From positions 1 through 51,618 of the forward strand of contig CATXJW010000012.1 of the NCBI GenBank assembly GCA_958370325.1: DNA of 51,618 nt. The letters are read 5' to 3'. The stretch comes from an uncultured Collinsella sp. (GTDB lineage: Bacteria > Actinomycetota > Coriobacteriia > Coriobacteriales > Coriobacteriaceae). How positions within the stretch are numbered: position 1 is the stretch's first letter; every line of letters begins with the position of its first letter. Below the pieces are notes generated by a model. It did no database searches and was not told where the DNA came from. It worked only from the letters and a program-made list of their open reading frames with translations. A program made the translations under genes and the position numbers. Shown one piece after another: positions 15,250 to 24,001 of this stretch.

Positions 15250-15842
15250 CCCGGAAAGCCTGTTTGGCGCAGGGCTTCGTAGAGGACGATGGCGGCGCTG
15301 TTGGAGAGGTTGAGTGCGCTGATGCGGTAGTCGTCCGGATTGACGAAGTTACCGCAGATATCCTGCCGAAGGATGGCCTCGTGGCTGTCCTCGGTATGTC
15401 CCAGCGATTCCTCGTGGGCCTCCCAAGCCTCGGCGTTATCGAGCGAGTCGCAATCGCGCAGCATCGGGATGCGCTCGCAGTGCGCGGGCGCCGCGGCAAG
15501 CAGCGGCTCGGGAATGCCCGAGCTCTCGCTGCCAAAGACCAAATAGTCACCGTCGCGGTAGGTGCTTTGCGCATAGGTGCGGCGTGCCTTTTTGGTCAGC
15601 AGATGTAGGCGCTCGTCGGCGGGGGAGAGGCCGTTGCGCGCAAGGAAATCCTCCCAGCCGGCATAAGTCGTCACGTCCAAATTCTGCCAGTAGCCTAGGC
15701 CGGCGCGACGCACCGTCTTGTCGTCGAGCGAAAACCCCAGCGGCTCGACCAGATGCAGGCGGGCGCCGGTGACCACGCAGGTGCGGCCGATATTGCCCGT
15801 ATTGGCTGGAATCTCGGGCGCATACAGCACAATGTTGAACAT
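15243..15842 (-). CDS. trmL: tRNA (cytidine/uridine-2'-O-)-methyltransferase TrmL
   Basis: A 199-residue SPOUT methyltransferase that 2'-O-methylates the wobble base (position 34) of certain tRNA-Leu. The family start MFNIVLYAPEIPANTGNIGR is present, as are VFGSESSGIPEPLL (SAM-binding knot) and ISALNLSNSAAIVLYEALRQ. The ATG at 15842 was chosen over 15890 because AAGGAG lies 5 nt upstream and it matches the family N-terminus; the upstream extension would run through another repeat. The final Met and stop codon come from a type A palindrome. Confidence 0.9.
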   Translation of the reverse strand: MFNIVLYAPEIPANTGNIGRTCVVTGARLHLVEPLGFSLDDKTVRRAGLGYWQNLDVTTYAGWEDFLARNGLSPADERLHLLTKKARRTYAQSTYRDGDYLVFGSESSGIPEPLLAAAPAHCERIPMLRDCDSLDNAEAWEAHEESLGHTEDSHEAILRQDICGNFVNPDDYRISALNLSNSAAIVLYEALRQTGFPGM

Positions 15843-15865
15843 GAATCTCCTTGGCTCAGAACGAA

Positions 15866-15904
15866 AAACCACCACGAAGGGGACAGGCACCTTCGTGGTG
15901 GTTT
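15866..15904. repeat. Palindromic repeat, type B, copy 1 (15+9+15)
   Basis: AAACCACCACGAAGG / CCTTCGTGGTGGTTT with a GGACAGGCA loop. It stands between the CobW-type gene and trmL, both on the minus strand. Related copies are at 50709-50743 and, truncated, at 51540. Confidence 0.9.
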
Positions 15905-15943
15905 GGCGGTTACGTAGGCGGAAAAATGCCCGCTTGGATAAAC

Positions 15944-17074
15944 CTAGGCGCGGTGCCAGTCAGTCAGGCAGGCATCGAGGGAGGCGATGAGCGCATCCTT
16001 GTCCATGTGACGGCCGATGATGCACAGGCTCGTCATGCGGTCGCCCGTCTCGTCGTCCCAAATCTGCATGATCTCGGGGTTCTCGTCGATGATCTTCTGC
16101 TTCTCGCCCTCGGGCGCGGAGTCAACGAACAAGCCGTTCTCCATCAGGCGCATCTGGTGGCCGGCCTGCTCAAACATGTAGCACATGTCCGGATTGCTGG
16201 CCTGCCACAGCGGGCCCTTGACGCGGATGACCTCGTCGGGCCACTCCTGCTCAACAAAATCGGTGAACTTCTGCAGGTCAAACGGCTTGCGGCGCGAGTA
16301 CACAAAGGTCTCGATGTCGTACTCGAGCACCTCGGGGTCGTCGTGCTCCTCGGGGTGCTCCATGGCCTCGATCCAGGCGGCGGAGTTGTAGGCGCGCATA
16401 AAGTCGAAGCGGTCGGTATCGAGCAGTTCCTCCATGGGGACCTCGCCGTTTTGGGCCTCGACGATCACGGCGTCCTTCTGCAGGCTGCGCACGATGGCCT
16501 TGAGCTCGGCGATCTGCTCAGGCGTCACGGTATCGGTCTTGTTGAGGATCAGCGTGGAGCAGAACTCGATCTGCTGGATGAGCAGGCTTTCGATGTCGTC
16601 CTCGTCGATATCCTCGGCCAGCAGGTCGCGACCGCCGTTGAACTCGTCGTACATGCGGGCGCAGTCGACCACAGCCACGATGTTGTCGAGCGCAAGCTTG
16701 GGCTCGCCGCCCACCTTGGCCTCGTCGCAGAAGCTCGAGATGGTGTAGGCGATGGGGATGGGCTCGCAAATGCCCGAGGCCTCGATGATGATGTAATCGA
16801 AGTCGCCCGAATCGGCAATGCCCTGCAGCTGGTTGGCCAGGTCGTCCGAAAGCGTGCAGCAGATGCAGCCGTTGGTGAGCGGGATGAGGTCGTCGGTCTC
16901 GGAAAGGCCGCCGTCGGCGATAAGGCTGGCGTCGACGTTGATCTCGCCGATATCGTTGACGATCACGGCGGCGCGGATGCCGCCGTCGTTAGCGAGGATG
17001 TGGTTGAGCAGCGTGGTCTTGCCGGCACCGAGGTATCCGGTAAGCATGATGATCTTCACGGGTTTGTTGGGCAT
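15944..17074 (-). CDS. CobW/P47K-family GTPase (metal chaperone type)
   Basis: A 376-residue G3E GTPase. It has Walker A GYLGAGKTT near the N-terminus, the NDIGEINVD region, the metal-binding motif GCICCTL, the IIIEASGICEP motif, LNKTD as the guanine-specificity motif, and a CobW C-terminal domain with DIETFVYSRRKPFDLQKF. Members deliver zinc or other metals to client enzymes or act in cobalamin biosynthesis; no cobalamin gene is nearby, so metal homeostasis is the better guess. ATG 17074 follows AAAGGAGG; an earlier ATG at 17095 would place that site inside the gene. Confidence 0.85.
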   Translation of the reverse strand: MPNKPVKIIMLTGYLGAGKTTLLNHILANDGGIRAAVIVNDIGEINVDASLIADGGLSETDDLIPLTNGCICCTLSDDLANQLQGIADSGDFDYIIIEASGICEPIPIAYTISSFCDEAKVGGEPKLALDNIVAVVDCARMYDEFNGGRDLLAEDIDEDDIESLLIQQIEFCSTLILNKTDTVTPEQIAELKAIVRSLQKDAVIVEAQNGEVPMEELLDTDRFDFMRAYNSAAWIEAMEHPEEHDDPEVLEYDIETFVYSRRKPFDLQKFTDFVEQEWPDEVIRVKGPLWQASNPDMCYMFEQAGHQMRLMENGLFVDSAPEGEKQKIIDENPEIMQIWDDETGDRMTSLCIIGRHMDKDALIASLDACLTDWHRA

Positions 17075-17160
17075 GTGCCCTCCTTTGTTAGACATGGCTT
17101 ACAGTTGAATCTTATGCCAAACGCCTGCTCTTATACCCACGCGCCGGCAAATAACACAGG

Positions 17161-17502
17161 CTACTCCCAGGCTCCCCATACATCGGGGCAATAACCGACG
17201 GTGGCCTTTTTGCCGTTGCGCACGATGGGCTCGGCTAGAACCTGCTGGTTTTCGAGCAACTTGTCGAAGCGCTGGCTAGGGGTGAGGTGCTGGATGAGCG
17301 CGAGCGTCTCCTCGTCCTTGGCCTTGGGGTTGAGCAGCTTGTCGATGCCGCCGACCGCCTGCATCACGCTCGTGAGCTCGCCTTTGCTCATCTCCTTTTC
17401 CTTAAGGTCAATAAACTGCACCTTAATGCGGCGCTCCTTAAAATAGCGCTGGGCCTTCTTAGTGTCGAAGGACTTCTTGGTGCCAAAAATTTGCACGTTC
17501 AT
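17161..17502 (-). CDS. ArsC/Spx-fold protein without the catalytic cysteine
   Basis: A 113-residue thioredoxin-like protein of the ArsC/Spx/YffB type: MNVQIFGTKKSFDTKKAQRY, then FIDLKEKEMSKGELTSVM and AEPIVRNGKKATVGYCPDVW. ArsC and Spx carry Cys in the first loop (CxxC or CSTC-like); here the loop reads GTKKSFDTKK with Ser, so arsenate reduction by the usual chemistry is unlikely. The only Cys visible is in GYCPD. Start ATG 17502 is set by homology; the binding site is weak (GGCGGAA). The structured element 17512-17676 lies directly upstream. Confidence 0.75.
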   Translation of the reverse strand: MNVQIFGTKKSFDTKKAQRYFKERRIKVQFIDLKEKEMSKGELTSVMQAVGGIDKLLNPKAKDEETLALIQHLTPSQRFDKLLENQQVLAEPIVRNGKKATVGYCPDVWGAWE

Positions 17503-17511
17503 ATCTATGTT

Positions 17512-17676
17512 CCGCCGTTCTAACGAACGGCGGTCACCTCGATGCTGCAAAGCCATTTGATGGGCAATCTGCCTTTCAATCGTCGGGCGCGGGCAAAAGC
17601 CCAGCGCCCTCCTCTTTCAAGGCACCTTGCCTCATCAGCTGGCTTTTCGCTGACATTGATAGAACTTCGAGGTGAC
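17512..17676. ncRNA. Long structured element, copy 1 (covaries with 42523-42683)
   Basis: It begins with a hairpin, CCGCCGTTC / GAACGGCGG. Then comes a multi-layer fold: outer stem GTCACCTCGA (17533) / TCGAGGTGAC (17667), middle stem GCCATTTGATG (17552) / CATCAGCTGGC (17633), and inner stem GGGCGC-GGGC, loop AAAA, GCCC-A-GCGCCC (17585-17609). The segments GCTGCAAA, GGCAATCTG, TTTCAA, CACCTTGC and TTTTCGCTGAC, most of them between the stems, are also in the second copy, while the stems differ with pairing kept. It stands between two minus-strand genes. RNA or mobile DNA structure; strand unknown. Confidence 0.6.
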
Positions 17677-17687
17677 CACCGCTGGAC

Positions 17688-18311
17688 TTATCGAATGAAG
17701 TTGGTGCGGGCGCGATCGGCTTCGGGGGCTTCGATGCCGGTGGCCTGTCCTGCCTCGATGCAACGCAGGAGCCATGCCATGTTTTTACCGATGTTTCGCA
17801 TGGTAGCAAGGCCCTCGGCGTCCTGGGCAGCCTCGCCCGGCATGGCGCCAAAGACGTTGTTCCAGTACGTGGAGGCGACCACGGGCATCTGGTTGATGGT
17901 GAAGTACTTGTTGAGTACATCGAACGTGGTCGACGTGCCGCCGCGGCGGGCAACGGCGACAGCGGCGCCCGGCTTGTGCGCAAAGGCCTTGCTGCCAGCA
18001 TAAAACGCGCGGTCGAGGGCCGAGAGGATGCGGCCGCTGGGGTGTGCGTAGTAGACGGGGGAGCCAAAGACAAAGCCGTCGGCCTGCTCGGCGGCGGCAA
18101 TGAGCTCGTTCACCACGTCGTCATCAAAGGTGCATCGACCGCCAAGCTTGCCGCACTGGCCGCAACCGATGCAATCGCGGATGGGCTTGGCGCCCAGCTG
18201 AAACACCTCGGTATCAATGCCCTCGGCGTTGAGTTGCTCGGCGACCTCGGCGAGTGCGCGGGCGGTGTTGCCGTTTGCCTTGGGGCTGCCATTGACTAAA
18301 AGAACCTTCAT
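17688..18311 (-). CDS. NADPH-dependent FMN reductase / flavodoxin-fold oxidoreductase
   Basis: A 207-residue flavodoxin-fold protein: KVLLVNGSPKANGNTARAL (phosphate-binding loop for FMN), CIGCGQCGKLGGRCTFDDD (the cysteine-rich segment of iron-sulfur flavoprotein-like reductases), GFVFGSPVYYAHPSG and AVAVARRGGTSTTFDVLN. It probably reduces FMN or a quinone-like substrate with NAD(P)H; the substrate is unknown. The ATG at 18311 was taken, with AGGGAG 7-9 nt upstream; a GTG directly before it is the alternative. Its 3' end is 11 nt from the structured element. Confidence 0.85.
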   Translation of the reverse strand: MKVLLVNGSPKANGNTARALAEVAEQLNAEGIDTEVFQLGAKPIRDCIGCGQCGKLGGRCTFDDDVVNELIAAAEQADGFVFGSPVYYAHPSGRILSALDRAFYAGSKAFAHKPGAAVAVARRGGTSTTFDVLNKYFTINQMPVVASTYWNNVFGAMPGEAAQDAEGLATMRNIGKNMAWLLRCIEAGQATGIEAPEADRARTNFIR

Positions 18312-18375
18312 CACAAACTCCCTCTGCTTTTGGTGACTTCTGCGGAGGATTATCGCACGAGAGGGCAGATGGCGT

Positions 18376-18416
18376 GGGGCGCGGTGCGAAACGGTTTGTG
18401 TTTCACATCGCGCCCC
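18376..18416 (-). terminator. Hairpin after the GGDEF gene
   Basis: 17-nt arms (GGGGCGCGGTGCGAAAC / GTTTCACATCGCGCCCC) with 7 loop bases, immediately past the stop at 18423. It lacks a good T run, so attenuation or mRNA stabilisation is also possible. Confidence 0.55.
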
Positions 18417-18422
18417 GTGGTG

Positions 18423-19952
18423 CTAGTCCAGCTTGGTGCCCGGTACTTGCGGCGCCTCTTTAAGCAGCGCTTTGAGCTCGTTCAAAATGGAAACAGGCTG
18501 TCGATCGACAGCGTCCAGATGAAGCGTCGCCACACGAATGGGCGGCTGATATTCAAGCGAGCCGATGAGCACGGGAGAACCCAAGAACCGTTCGATTTCG
18601 TCTGCGATCGCGTCGGTCTCTTCGGGATTGAATTCGTCGAAAAGCGCCACGAACATCGGTCCCGTCGAACGGAACAGACGACCCTTGCCGCGCGAACAAT
18701 CCATGAGGCAGGCGGCGCTCTCCGCCAAAACGCGGTCGCCTGCATCAAAGCCAAAGCGGGCATTGACCTGAGCGATATCGTCGATTTTAATGGCGACCAA
18801 GCCCGCCTTGCGCGCGACGCGACGCATTTCGCCAATGGCGTTGACCAGGGCGTGGATGTCGCCCAGGCCGGTCACGGAATCAGTCGTATCTGCCAAGCTG
18901 CGGTTGATAATCATGCCCACGTACATGTTGGGCTCGGTATCGGTGCCGTCCAAGCGGTAGCCCGTGCAGTCGCAAAGCACGTATGCTTCGGTGGCATCCA
19001 TCACGCGATACTGCATGTAGTGGAAGTGCCACGTACCGTTTATCACCATATCGAGCTCGGCGCGTACGTTGTCGCGGTCCTCGGGGTGAACGCGGGCAAG
19101 CCACAAGTCGAGTGAGTTAAAAGGATGCTGGGAGGGCAGGTCAAAATCGCGTACGGCATTAACCGACCATTGCGATTCGCCCGTATCGAGATTGAGGATA
19201 AACGGATAGCGCGTCTCGGAGCTCATAGAGATCGCTTGGAATACGCGGTCGTTGCACGGAAGCTGCTCGGCAATTGGGTGTGGTGGCGCGTCATTGTCTT
19301 TCGGTTGCTGCACACGATGCATAAGCTTATAGCGATACATCTTGCGATCGGCATCCATCGTCATCTGGCGACGCGTGTCGCCGGCAAGTGGATTGACGCG
19401 CGAGCAGCCAAAGCTAAAGCTAGCGATCATGGGCGCCTTGCCGTCTGATGTTGCCTCGACAAGATCGGTGCGTGTCCGCTCCAAGCGCTGCTCGAGCTCG
19501 GCTTCGCCTGTCGTGGGAGACACGAGTACAAATTCATCTCCACCGATACGGAACAGCATTTCATCGTGCTCCATTGCCTCGGTGAGCGCGCGGCAGATGC
19601 CCAGAATATAGCGGTTGCCTTCGGCGTGGCCAAACTTATCGTTGCAGTGCTTAAGGTGGTCGATGTCAATATAGGCGCAGGTGAAGGGGTCGCCTTTGCG
19701 CCAGAGCTGCTCGACGTGACGGTCGAGTCCGCCGCGGTTGCCCAAGTTGGTGAGCGGATCGATATAGGCGTTGCACTCAAGTAGCTGGCGCTCTTGTTGC
19801 AGGATGGCATGCGTCTTTTGCAGTTGCTCACCAACGGCGCGTAGCTCAGCAGGCAGCGCGGAAACATCGAGTTCGGCGGTCGAGACACCATTCGCAAGTC
19901 GCTGAAGATAGGCAATAATCGATTGCTCGCCCAAGCGATATGACTCGTTCAT
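18423..19952 (-). CDS. Diguanylate cyclase: GGDEF-PAS-degenerate GGDEF
   Basis: A 509-residue cytoplasmic protein with no membrane segment. A helical N-terminus (1-60) leads to a canonical GGDEF domain (DPLTNLGNRGGL, YIDIDHLKHCNDKFGH, active site RIGGDEF at 135-141), which makes cyclic-di-GMP from GTP. No RxxD inhibitory site precedes it. Residues about 250-360 look like a PAS fold (LWLARVHPEDRDNV...YMQYRVMDATEAYVLCD). A second GGDEF-like domain (about 365-500) has STGPMF instead of GGDEF and is probably a binding or structural module. AAGGAGG precedes ATG 19952. The upstream gene is a paralog with an added EAL domain. Confidence 0.88.
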   Translation of the reverse strand: MNESYRLGEQSIIAYLQRLANGVSTAELDVSALPAELRAVGEQLQKTHAILQQERQLLECNAYIDPLTNLGNRGGLDRHVEQLWRKGDPFTCAYIDIDHLKHCNDKFGHAEGNRYILGICRALTEAMEHDEMLFRIGGDEFVLVSPTTGEAELEQRLERTRTDLVEATSDGKAPMIASFSFGCSRVNPLAGDTRRQMTMDADRKMYRYKLMHRVQQPKDNDAPPHPIAEQLPCNDRVFQAISMSSETRYPFILNLDTGESQWSVNAVRDFDLPSQHPFNSLDLWLARVHPEDRDNVRAELDMVINGTWHFHYMQYRVMDATEAYVLCDCTGYRLDGTDTEPNMYVGMIINRSLADTTDSVTGLGDIHALVNAIGEMRRVARKAGLVAIKIDDIAQVNARFGFDAGDRVLAESAACLMDCSRGKGRLFRSTGPMFVALFDEFNPEETDAIADEIERFLGSPVLIGSLEYQPPIRVATLHLDAVDRQPVSILNELKALLKEAPQVPGTKLD

Positions 19953-19990
19953 GATGAATAACCTCCTTGGGCAGAACAACGGTTTGTATC

Positions 19991-20021
19991 ATATCCCCAA
20001 TTCGGTTTGAATTGGGGATAT
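19991..20021. terminator. Perfect hairpin between the two cyclic-di-GMP genes
   Basis: ATATCCCCAATTC / GAATTGGGGATAT, 13-nt arms with a GGTTT loop. It follows the stop of the GGDEF-EAL gene (minus strand) and precedes the GGDEF gene. There is no T run, so it may be an attenuator or processing site. Confidence 0.45.
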
Positions 20022-20079
20022 AAGTTAGCTAATGGAGACAAATGCCCCCTTCGGCGGTGGCGTTTTGCGCGCGAGCGTA

Positions 20080-22797
20080 TCAGTTGTTATTGCCGCCATC
20101 GAGCAATGCCTCAAAATCATTCGCCGGCATGGGGCGGTAGTAGAGGAAGCCCTGAGCGTAGCGGGCGCCCATCTGTCGTAGCATGTTCGCCTGCTCATTT
20201 GTCTCGACGCCTTCGACCACGACGGGCAGATGGAGCGACTGCGCCATATCGAGCATTGATGTAATGATTTGCGCGCTGCGGCCTTGATCTCCGTCGGCGG
20301 GAACAAACGTGCGGTCGAGCTTGATAACGTCGACGTTGACGTTCTTGAGCATCGCGAGCGTGGACTGGCCGGTGCCAAAGTCGTCCATATAGGTTGAGAA
20401 GCCGCGGGTGTGCAGGTCGGCAGTCAGTTTATCCACGGCCTCGGATTCTCCCGTATAGGCTGTCTCGGTGATCTCGATGCGCATGAGTTCGGGCGGTAGG
20501 TTGTATTGGGCGGCAAGTGCTCCCATATGTTCGGCAACGTCGCAGGCAAGGATATCCACGCGCGACACATTGAGCGAGATCGGAACCACGCGAAGCCCCC
20601 GGTCGATGCGCTCGCGCAGCCACGAGGCGACGCCCTGCCAAATGTACTTGTCGAGCGTCACTACAAAGCCGCTTTCCTCGAGTGCGGGGATAAACGTTAC
20701 AGGCGAAATGAGGGAACCGTCCTTGCCAATCCAGCGCGTGAGCGCCTCGGCGCCAACGATCTCGCCAGTTTCCATGTCGACCTGGGGCTGCAGGTAGTAG
20801 GTGATGCGGTCGTTTGAGAGCGCATGCTGGAACTCGGTGAGGGTGCGGTGAAACGCCACCTCGCGCTCGTACTCCTCGGGGCGGAAAATGGCGACGCGCT
20901 CCTTAAAGTCGTTTTTTGCGCGCCGATTGGTAAACATGGCCTTGGCCTGCGCGTCGATGGTGATTTCCTCGTTGGGGTCGATGGGGCAAACGCCCATGGA
21001 CGGCCAGAAACCCACGCCGTCATCATGCTTGGCCACGGCGGCGCGAACGCGGTTATAGATTTGATGGACGGTGTCGTGCTCAAAGGGGATGAGAATGCAA
21101 AAGTCGTCTTGGCCCCAGTATCCTGCGACGCCCATCTCGGCATTCTCGATGTCTTTGAGGACCGTGCCCACATCGGCGAGCACGCGGTCGCCCTCGGCCT
21201 GTCCGTGCCATTCGTTAAACAGTCGCATATGACCCATGTCGACGGTGGCGATACACCAAGCGCCGTCGCGCCCTGTCCTCAGAAATGCGTTGGCACGCCG
21301 CATAAACTCGCTGGGTCGATAGAGGCCCGTGAGCGTATCGATGCGTTCGGCGACGGCGCTTTTACGCTCAATCTCGGGTATGGGGAGGCTGTCGTTGGGG
21401 GCAAGCCCGCCGGCGGCGCGAAGACGACGGTCGAGTTCGCCTAAAACAGCGGTCGCTTGATTGATTAAGCGCTCGTAAAAGGCCGGGACGACAAGACAGA
21501 CGGGGGTAATGGTGTCGTTCGCGATTCGAACAGGAGCGAAAACGGCCTCTTTAAGATGATGGGTCAGTTGCTCGAATGCCTCGTGGTCCAGATCGTTGCT
21601 GAGCACGACGAACTGGGCGTTTCGCGAGCGGAAGACGCGACTTCTGCCGCGGGTGATCGATAACATGCGGCCTGCGTATTCGGCGAGCATGTTGTCGACA
21701 GCCTCGGCCCCGTAGAGCTCGTTGAACTTTGCCGTGCCACAAACGCGGACCGCTATAAGCCCCGTCTCGCAACGGTCGCGACGGCAGGCATCGATAGCGT
21801 TGATCAGCATACGCTGCGTTCCGAGGCCCGTGGCGGCGTCGACGGTCTCGGCGAGTGAGTGGTTAACAAGTTCGCCGACATAGAGCGAGGGGGTATTTCC
21901 GTCGCCGTCGATGCGAAACCCGCGAGCGCGGCAGAGGACGTAGTCGCCCGCGGCATTGCGCATGCGGTACTGCATGACGCGGCGGTGTTTGGAGCCATTA
22001 TAGATTTGGTCGATGTCGTTGATGTAGGCCTCAAGGTCATCGGGGTGGACGCGCGTTTTCCAGTAATCGTGGCAGTTGTCTACATGCTCAGAAGGAAGAC
22101 CGAGATCGCGCGAGGCGCCTTGTGACCAAAGGGTGCGATGTTTGTCCAAGTTCTCGATAAAGCAATAACGGCCTTCGTTGAGCATCGAAAAGGCGTCAAA
22201 AACGCGATCGCTTATTTCGAAGTCGTCGGTGTGGACTTGCGCGATATTGCGTCGATCAAGATGCATGGCATGGCGTAGCTTGTAGTCGTACATGCGATGG
22301 TCGGCATCGAGTGTCATGCGATTGGAGACTTCACCCAGGGCGGGGTCGGCGTGCGACACTCCGTAGCTAAACGAGTGAGGCATCTCGGAATCGTTGTTTT
22401 TGAGTAGGACCGTTCGGCAGTGTTCCAGGCGCTCGGCGAGGTCGTCCTCGGTCGCAATCGTAGACAGGATGGCAAACTCGTCGCCGCCTATGCGAAACGC
22501 CGCCTCGTCCACCTTCATATACAGCTTGAGATAGAGACTTACCTGCAAGATATAGCGGTTGCCCTCGTCATGCCCAAAGACGTCGTTGCAGTGCTTAAGG
22601 TTATCGATGTCGATAAACGCCATGGTCACGGGCAGTTCCTGCTCCCAGATTTCCTCTAGGGAACGGGCAAAGCCACCGCGGTTGCCAAGTCCGGTGAGCT
22701 GGTCGGTAAAGGCCGTCCTAATCAGATCATCCTGACGCTCGAGAAGGTCACGGACGGTCTTTTCGAGCGTTTCGGTGTAATTGCTGACGGTGTCCAT
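20080..22797 (-). CDS. Cyclic-di-GMP protein: GGDEF-PAS-two degenerate GGDEF-EAL
   Basis: A 905-residue protein without membrane helices. The N-terminal GGDEF is intact (FRIGGDEF, 102-108). PAS-like (TRVHPDDLEAYIND...MQYRMRNAAGDYVLCRARG) and degenerate GGDEF (RSRNAQF) parts follow, as in the neighbouring paralog. A third GGDEF has GYWGQDDF. The C-terminal EAL domain (about 650-900) keeps EALTR, NVSRVD, EITETAY, DDFGTGQST, KLDRTF and EGVET, so phosphodiesterase activity is expected. It is probably bifunctional or switchable. ATG 22797 was chosen by domain boundary; its binding site is weak, and the reading frame stays open further upstream. Confidence 0.87.
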   Translation of the reverse strand: MDTVSNYTETLEKTVRDLLERQDDLIRTAFTDQLTGLGNRGGFARSLEEIWEQELPVTMAFIDIDNLKHCNDVFGHDEGNRYILQVSLYLKLYMKVDEAAFRIGGDEFAILSTIATEDDLAERLEHCRTVLLKNNDSEMPHSFSYGVSHADPALGEVSNRMTLDADHRMYDYKLRHAMHLDRRNIAQVHTDDFEISDRVFDAFSMLNEGRYCFIENLDKHRTLWSQGASRDLGLPSEHVDNCHDYWKTRVHPDDLEAYINDIDQIYNGSKHRRVMQYRMRNAAGDYVLCRARGFRIDGDGNTPSLYVGELVNHSLAETVDAATGLGTQRMLINAIDACRRDRCETGLIAVRVCGTAKFNELYGAEAVDNMLAEYAGRMLSITRGRSRVFRSRNAQFVVLSNDLDHEAFEQLTHHLKEAVFAPVRIANDTITPVCLVVPAFYERLINQATAVLGELDRRLRAAGGLAPNDSLPIPEIERKSAVAERIDTLTGLYRPSEFMRRANAFLRTGRDGAWCIATVDMGHMRLFNEWHGQAEGDRVLADVGTVLKDIENAEMGVAGYWGQDDFCILIPFEHDTVHQIYNRVRAAVAKHDDGVGFWPSMGVCPIDPNEEITIDAQAKAMFTNRRAKNDFKERVAIFRPEEYEREVAFHRTLTEFQHALSNDRITYYLQPQVDMETGEIVGAEALTRWIGKDGSLISPVTFIPALEESGFVVTLDKYIWQGVASWLRERIDRGLRVVPISLNVSRVDILACDVAEHMGALAAQYNLPPELMRIEITETAYTGESEAVDKLTADLHTRGFSTYMDDFGTGQSTLAMLKNVNVDVIKLDRTFVPADGDQGRSAQIITSMLDMAQSLHLPVVVEGVETNEQANMLRQMGARYAQGFLYYRPMPANDFEALLDGGNNN

Positions 22798-23121
22798 GTT
22801 GTAAGCGGCTTTCTGGGGTCGGGGCGGATGGCGTCGGGCGAGCTCGTAGTGTACACGCGTCGTTGCTCCGCGCCTTGCGTGTATCCAGGCCCCCGCCTTG
22901 CTGCGTTGTTGAGTTACTTTGCCGGCTAATGTTCGCTGTTGATAACTGCTGAGTAGTGTAAACAACAGTACGCAATTATATATGGGTGTCCATGCTGTTG
23001 GCGGCTACTATTCGCCAAGCGGTAGCGCGACAATGCGATGTTCGATGAAAATGCGACTGAGTCGATATATGTTGACGGGTATACTTGTCCCGTTTTAAAA
23101 CGCAGGAACGGAGATGGTCAC
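22798..23121. other. Divergent intergenic region (324 nt) with putative promoters
   Basis: No gene is visible. On the minus strand a TATAAT-like -10 (22975-22980) would give the GGDEF-EAL gene a leader of about 170 nt, which contains a small hairpin (TACACGC 22852 / GCGTGTA 22877). On the plus strand TTGACG (23072-23077) and TATACT (23080-23085) or TTTAAA (23094-23099) are candidate promoter elements for the patatin gene. No match to a cyclic-di-GMP riboswitch was found by eye. Confidence 0.4.
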
Positions 23122-23991
23122 ATGGCACAGCCGGATACGACGCGCACGGTGGGGCTTGCGCTCGAGGGAGGCGGCTACCGCGGTATGTATACGGCGGGCG
23201 TGCTCGACGTTTGGATGGAGCACGGTTTGACCTGCGACCATATGGTGGGCGTTTCGGCGGGCGCGGCGTTTGGCTACAACTTTAAATCGCGGCAGATTGG
23301 GCGCGCCATTCGCTACAACAAGGCCTATTGTGCCGACAAACGCTATGCGAGCGTGACGAGCTGGTTGCGAACCGGTGACATGTTCAATGCCGAGTTTGCC
23401 TATCACGAGGTGCCTATCGAGCACGATCCCATCGACTTGGAGGCGTATCGCGCCTGCCCCATGCGGTTTACGTGCGTGTGTACCGATATCGAGACGGGCA
23501 AGGCCGTCTACCATGACCTGCCCTATGGCGACGAGAGGGATATCGAGTGGATTCGCGCGTCGTCGGCGATTCCTGTGGCGACGCGTCCCGTTGCTATTGA
23601 CGGGCATAAGTATCTGGACGGTGGCGTGGCTGATTCTATTCCCAGCGCATGGCTGTTTGCGCGGGGGTATGACCGCAATATCGTGGTACTCACGCAGCCG
23701 GCGGGCTTTGTGAAACAGCCCAACAGCGTGATGCCCATGCTGCGGCGTGCGTTCCGTCACTACCCGGAGTTTGTCGCAGCGCTTGAGCATCGGCATGAGG
23801 TCTACAATGCCACGCTCGATGACCTGGCACGTCGCGAGGCTGCTAGCGAGGTCTTTGTGGTGCGGCCGAGCGAATCGGTGAAGGTGCCGTCGCTGTGCCG
23901 CGAACCGGATGAGCTCGAGCGCATCTACCAGGTCGGCCGCCACGATGCGGAGGCGACCTTGCCCGCGCTGGAAGCGTATCTGGCGGGGTAA
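23122..23991 (+). CDS. Patatin-like phospholipase
   Basis: A 289-residue bacterial patatin. The oxyanion-hole loop is LALEGGGYRGMYTAGVLDVW, the nucleophile elbow is GVSAGAAFG (Ser in GxSxG), and the catalytic Asp is in LDGGVADSIP. It hydrolyses acyl esters of lipids; the physiological lipid is unknown. The C-terminal part (about 200-289) is typical of the YjjU-like group. ATG 23122 with GGAG 8 nt upstream was preferred to an in-frame ATG at 23038, which lacks a binding site and would add residues unlike the family. No signal peptide. Confidence 0.87.
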   Translation: MAQPDTTRTVGLALEGGGYRGMYTAGVLDVWMEHGLTCDHMVGVSAGAAFGYNFKSRQIGRAIRYNKAYCADKRYASVTSWLRTGDMFNAEFAYHEVPIEHDPIDLEAYRACPMRFTCVCTDIETGKAVYHDLPYGDERDIEWIRASSAIPVATRPVAIDGHKYLDGGVADSIPSAWLFARGYDRNIVVLTQPAGFVKQPNSVMPMLRRAFRHYPEFVAALEHRHEVYNATLDDLARREAASEVFVVRPSESVKVPSLCREPDELERIYQVGRHDAEATLPALEAYLAG

Positions 23992-24001
23992 GGGTCGCAT
24001 G

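Noticed and set aside
15851..17194. 447-codon open frame on the plus strand
   Set aside because: Antisense to the CobW-type GTPase gene and starting inside a palindromic repeat; no motifs.
22798..22965. Possible cyclic-di-GMP riboswitch in the leader of the GGDEF-EAL gene
   Set aside because: Only weak similarity (ACGCAAGGC); the conserved GGGCAAACC and tetraloop/receptor parts were not found.
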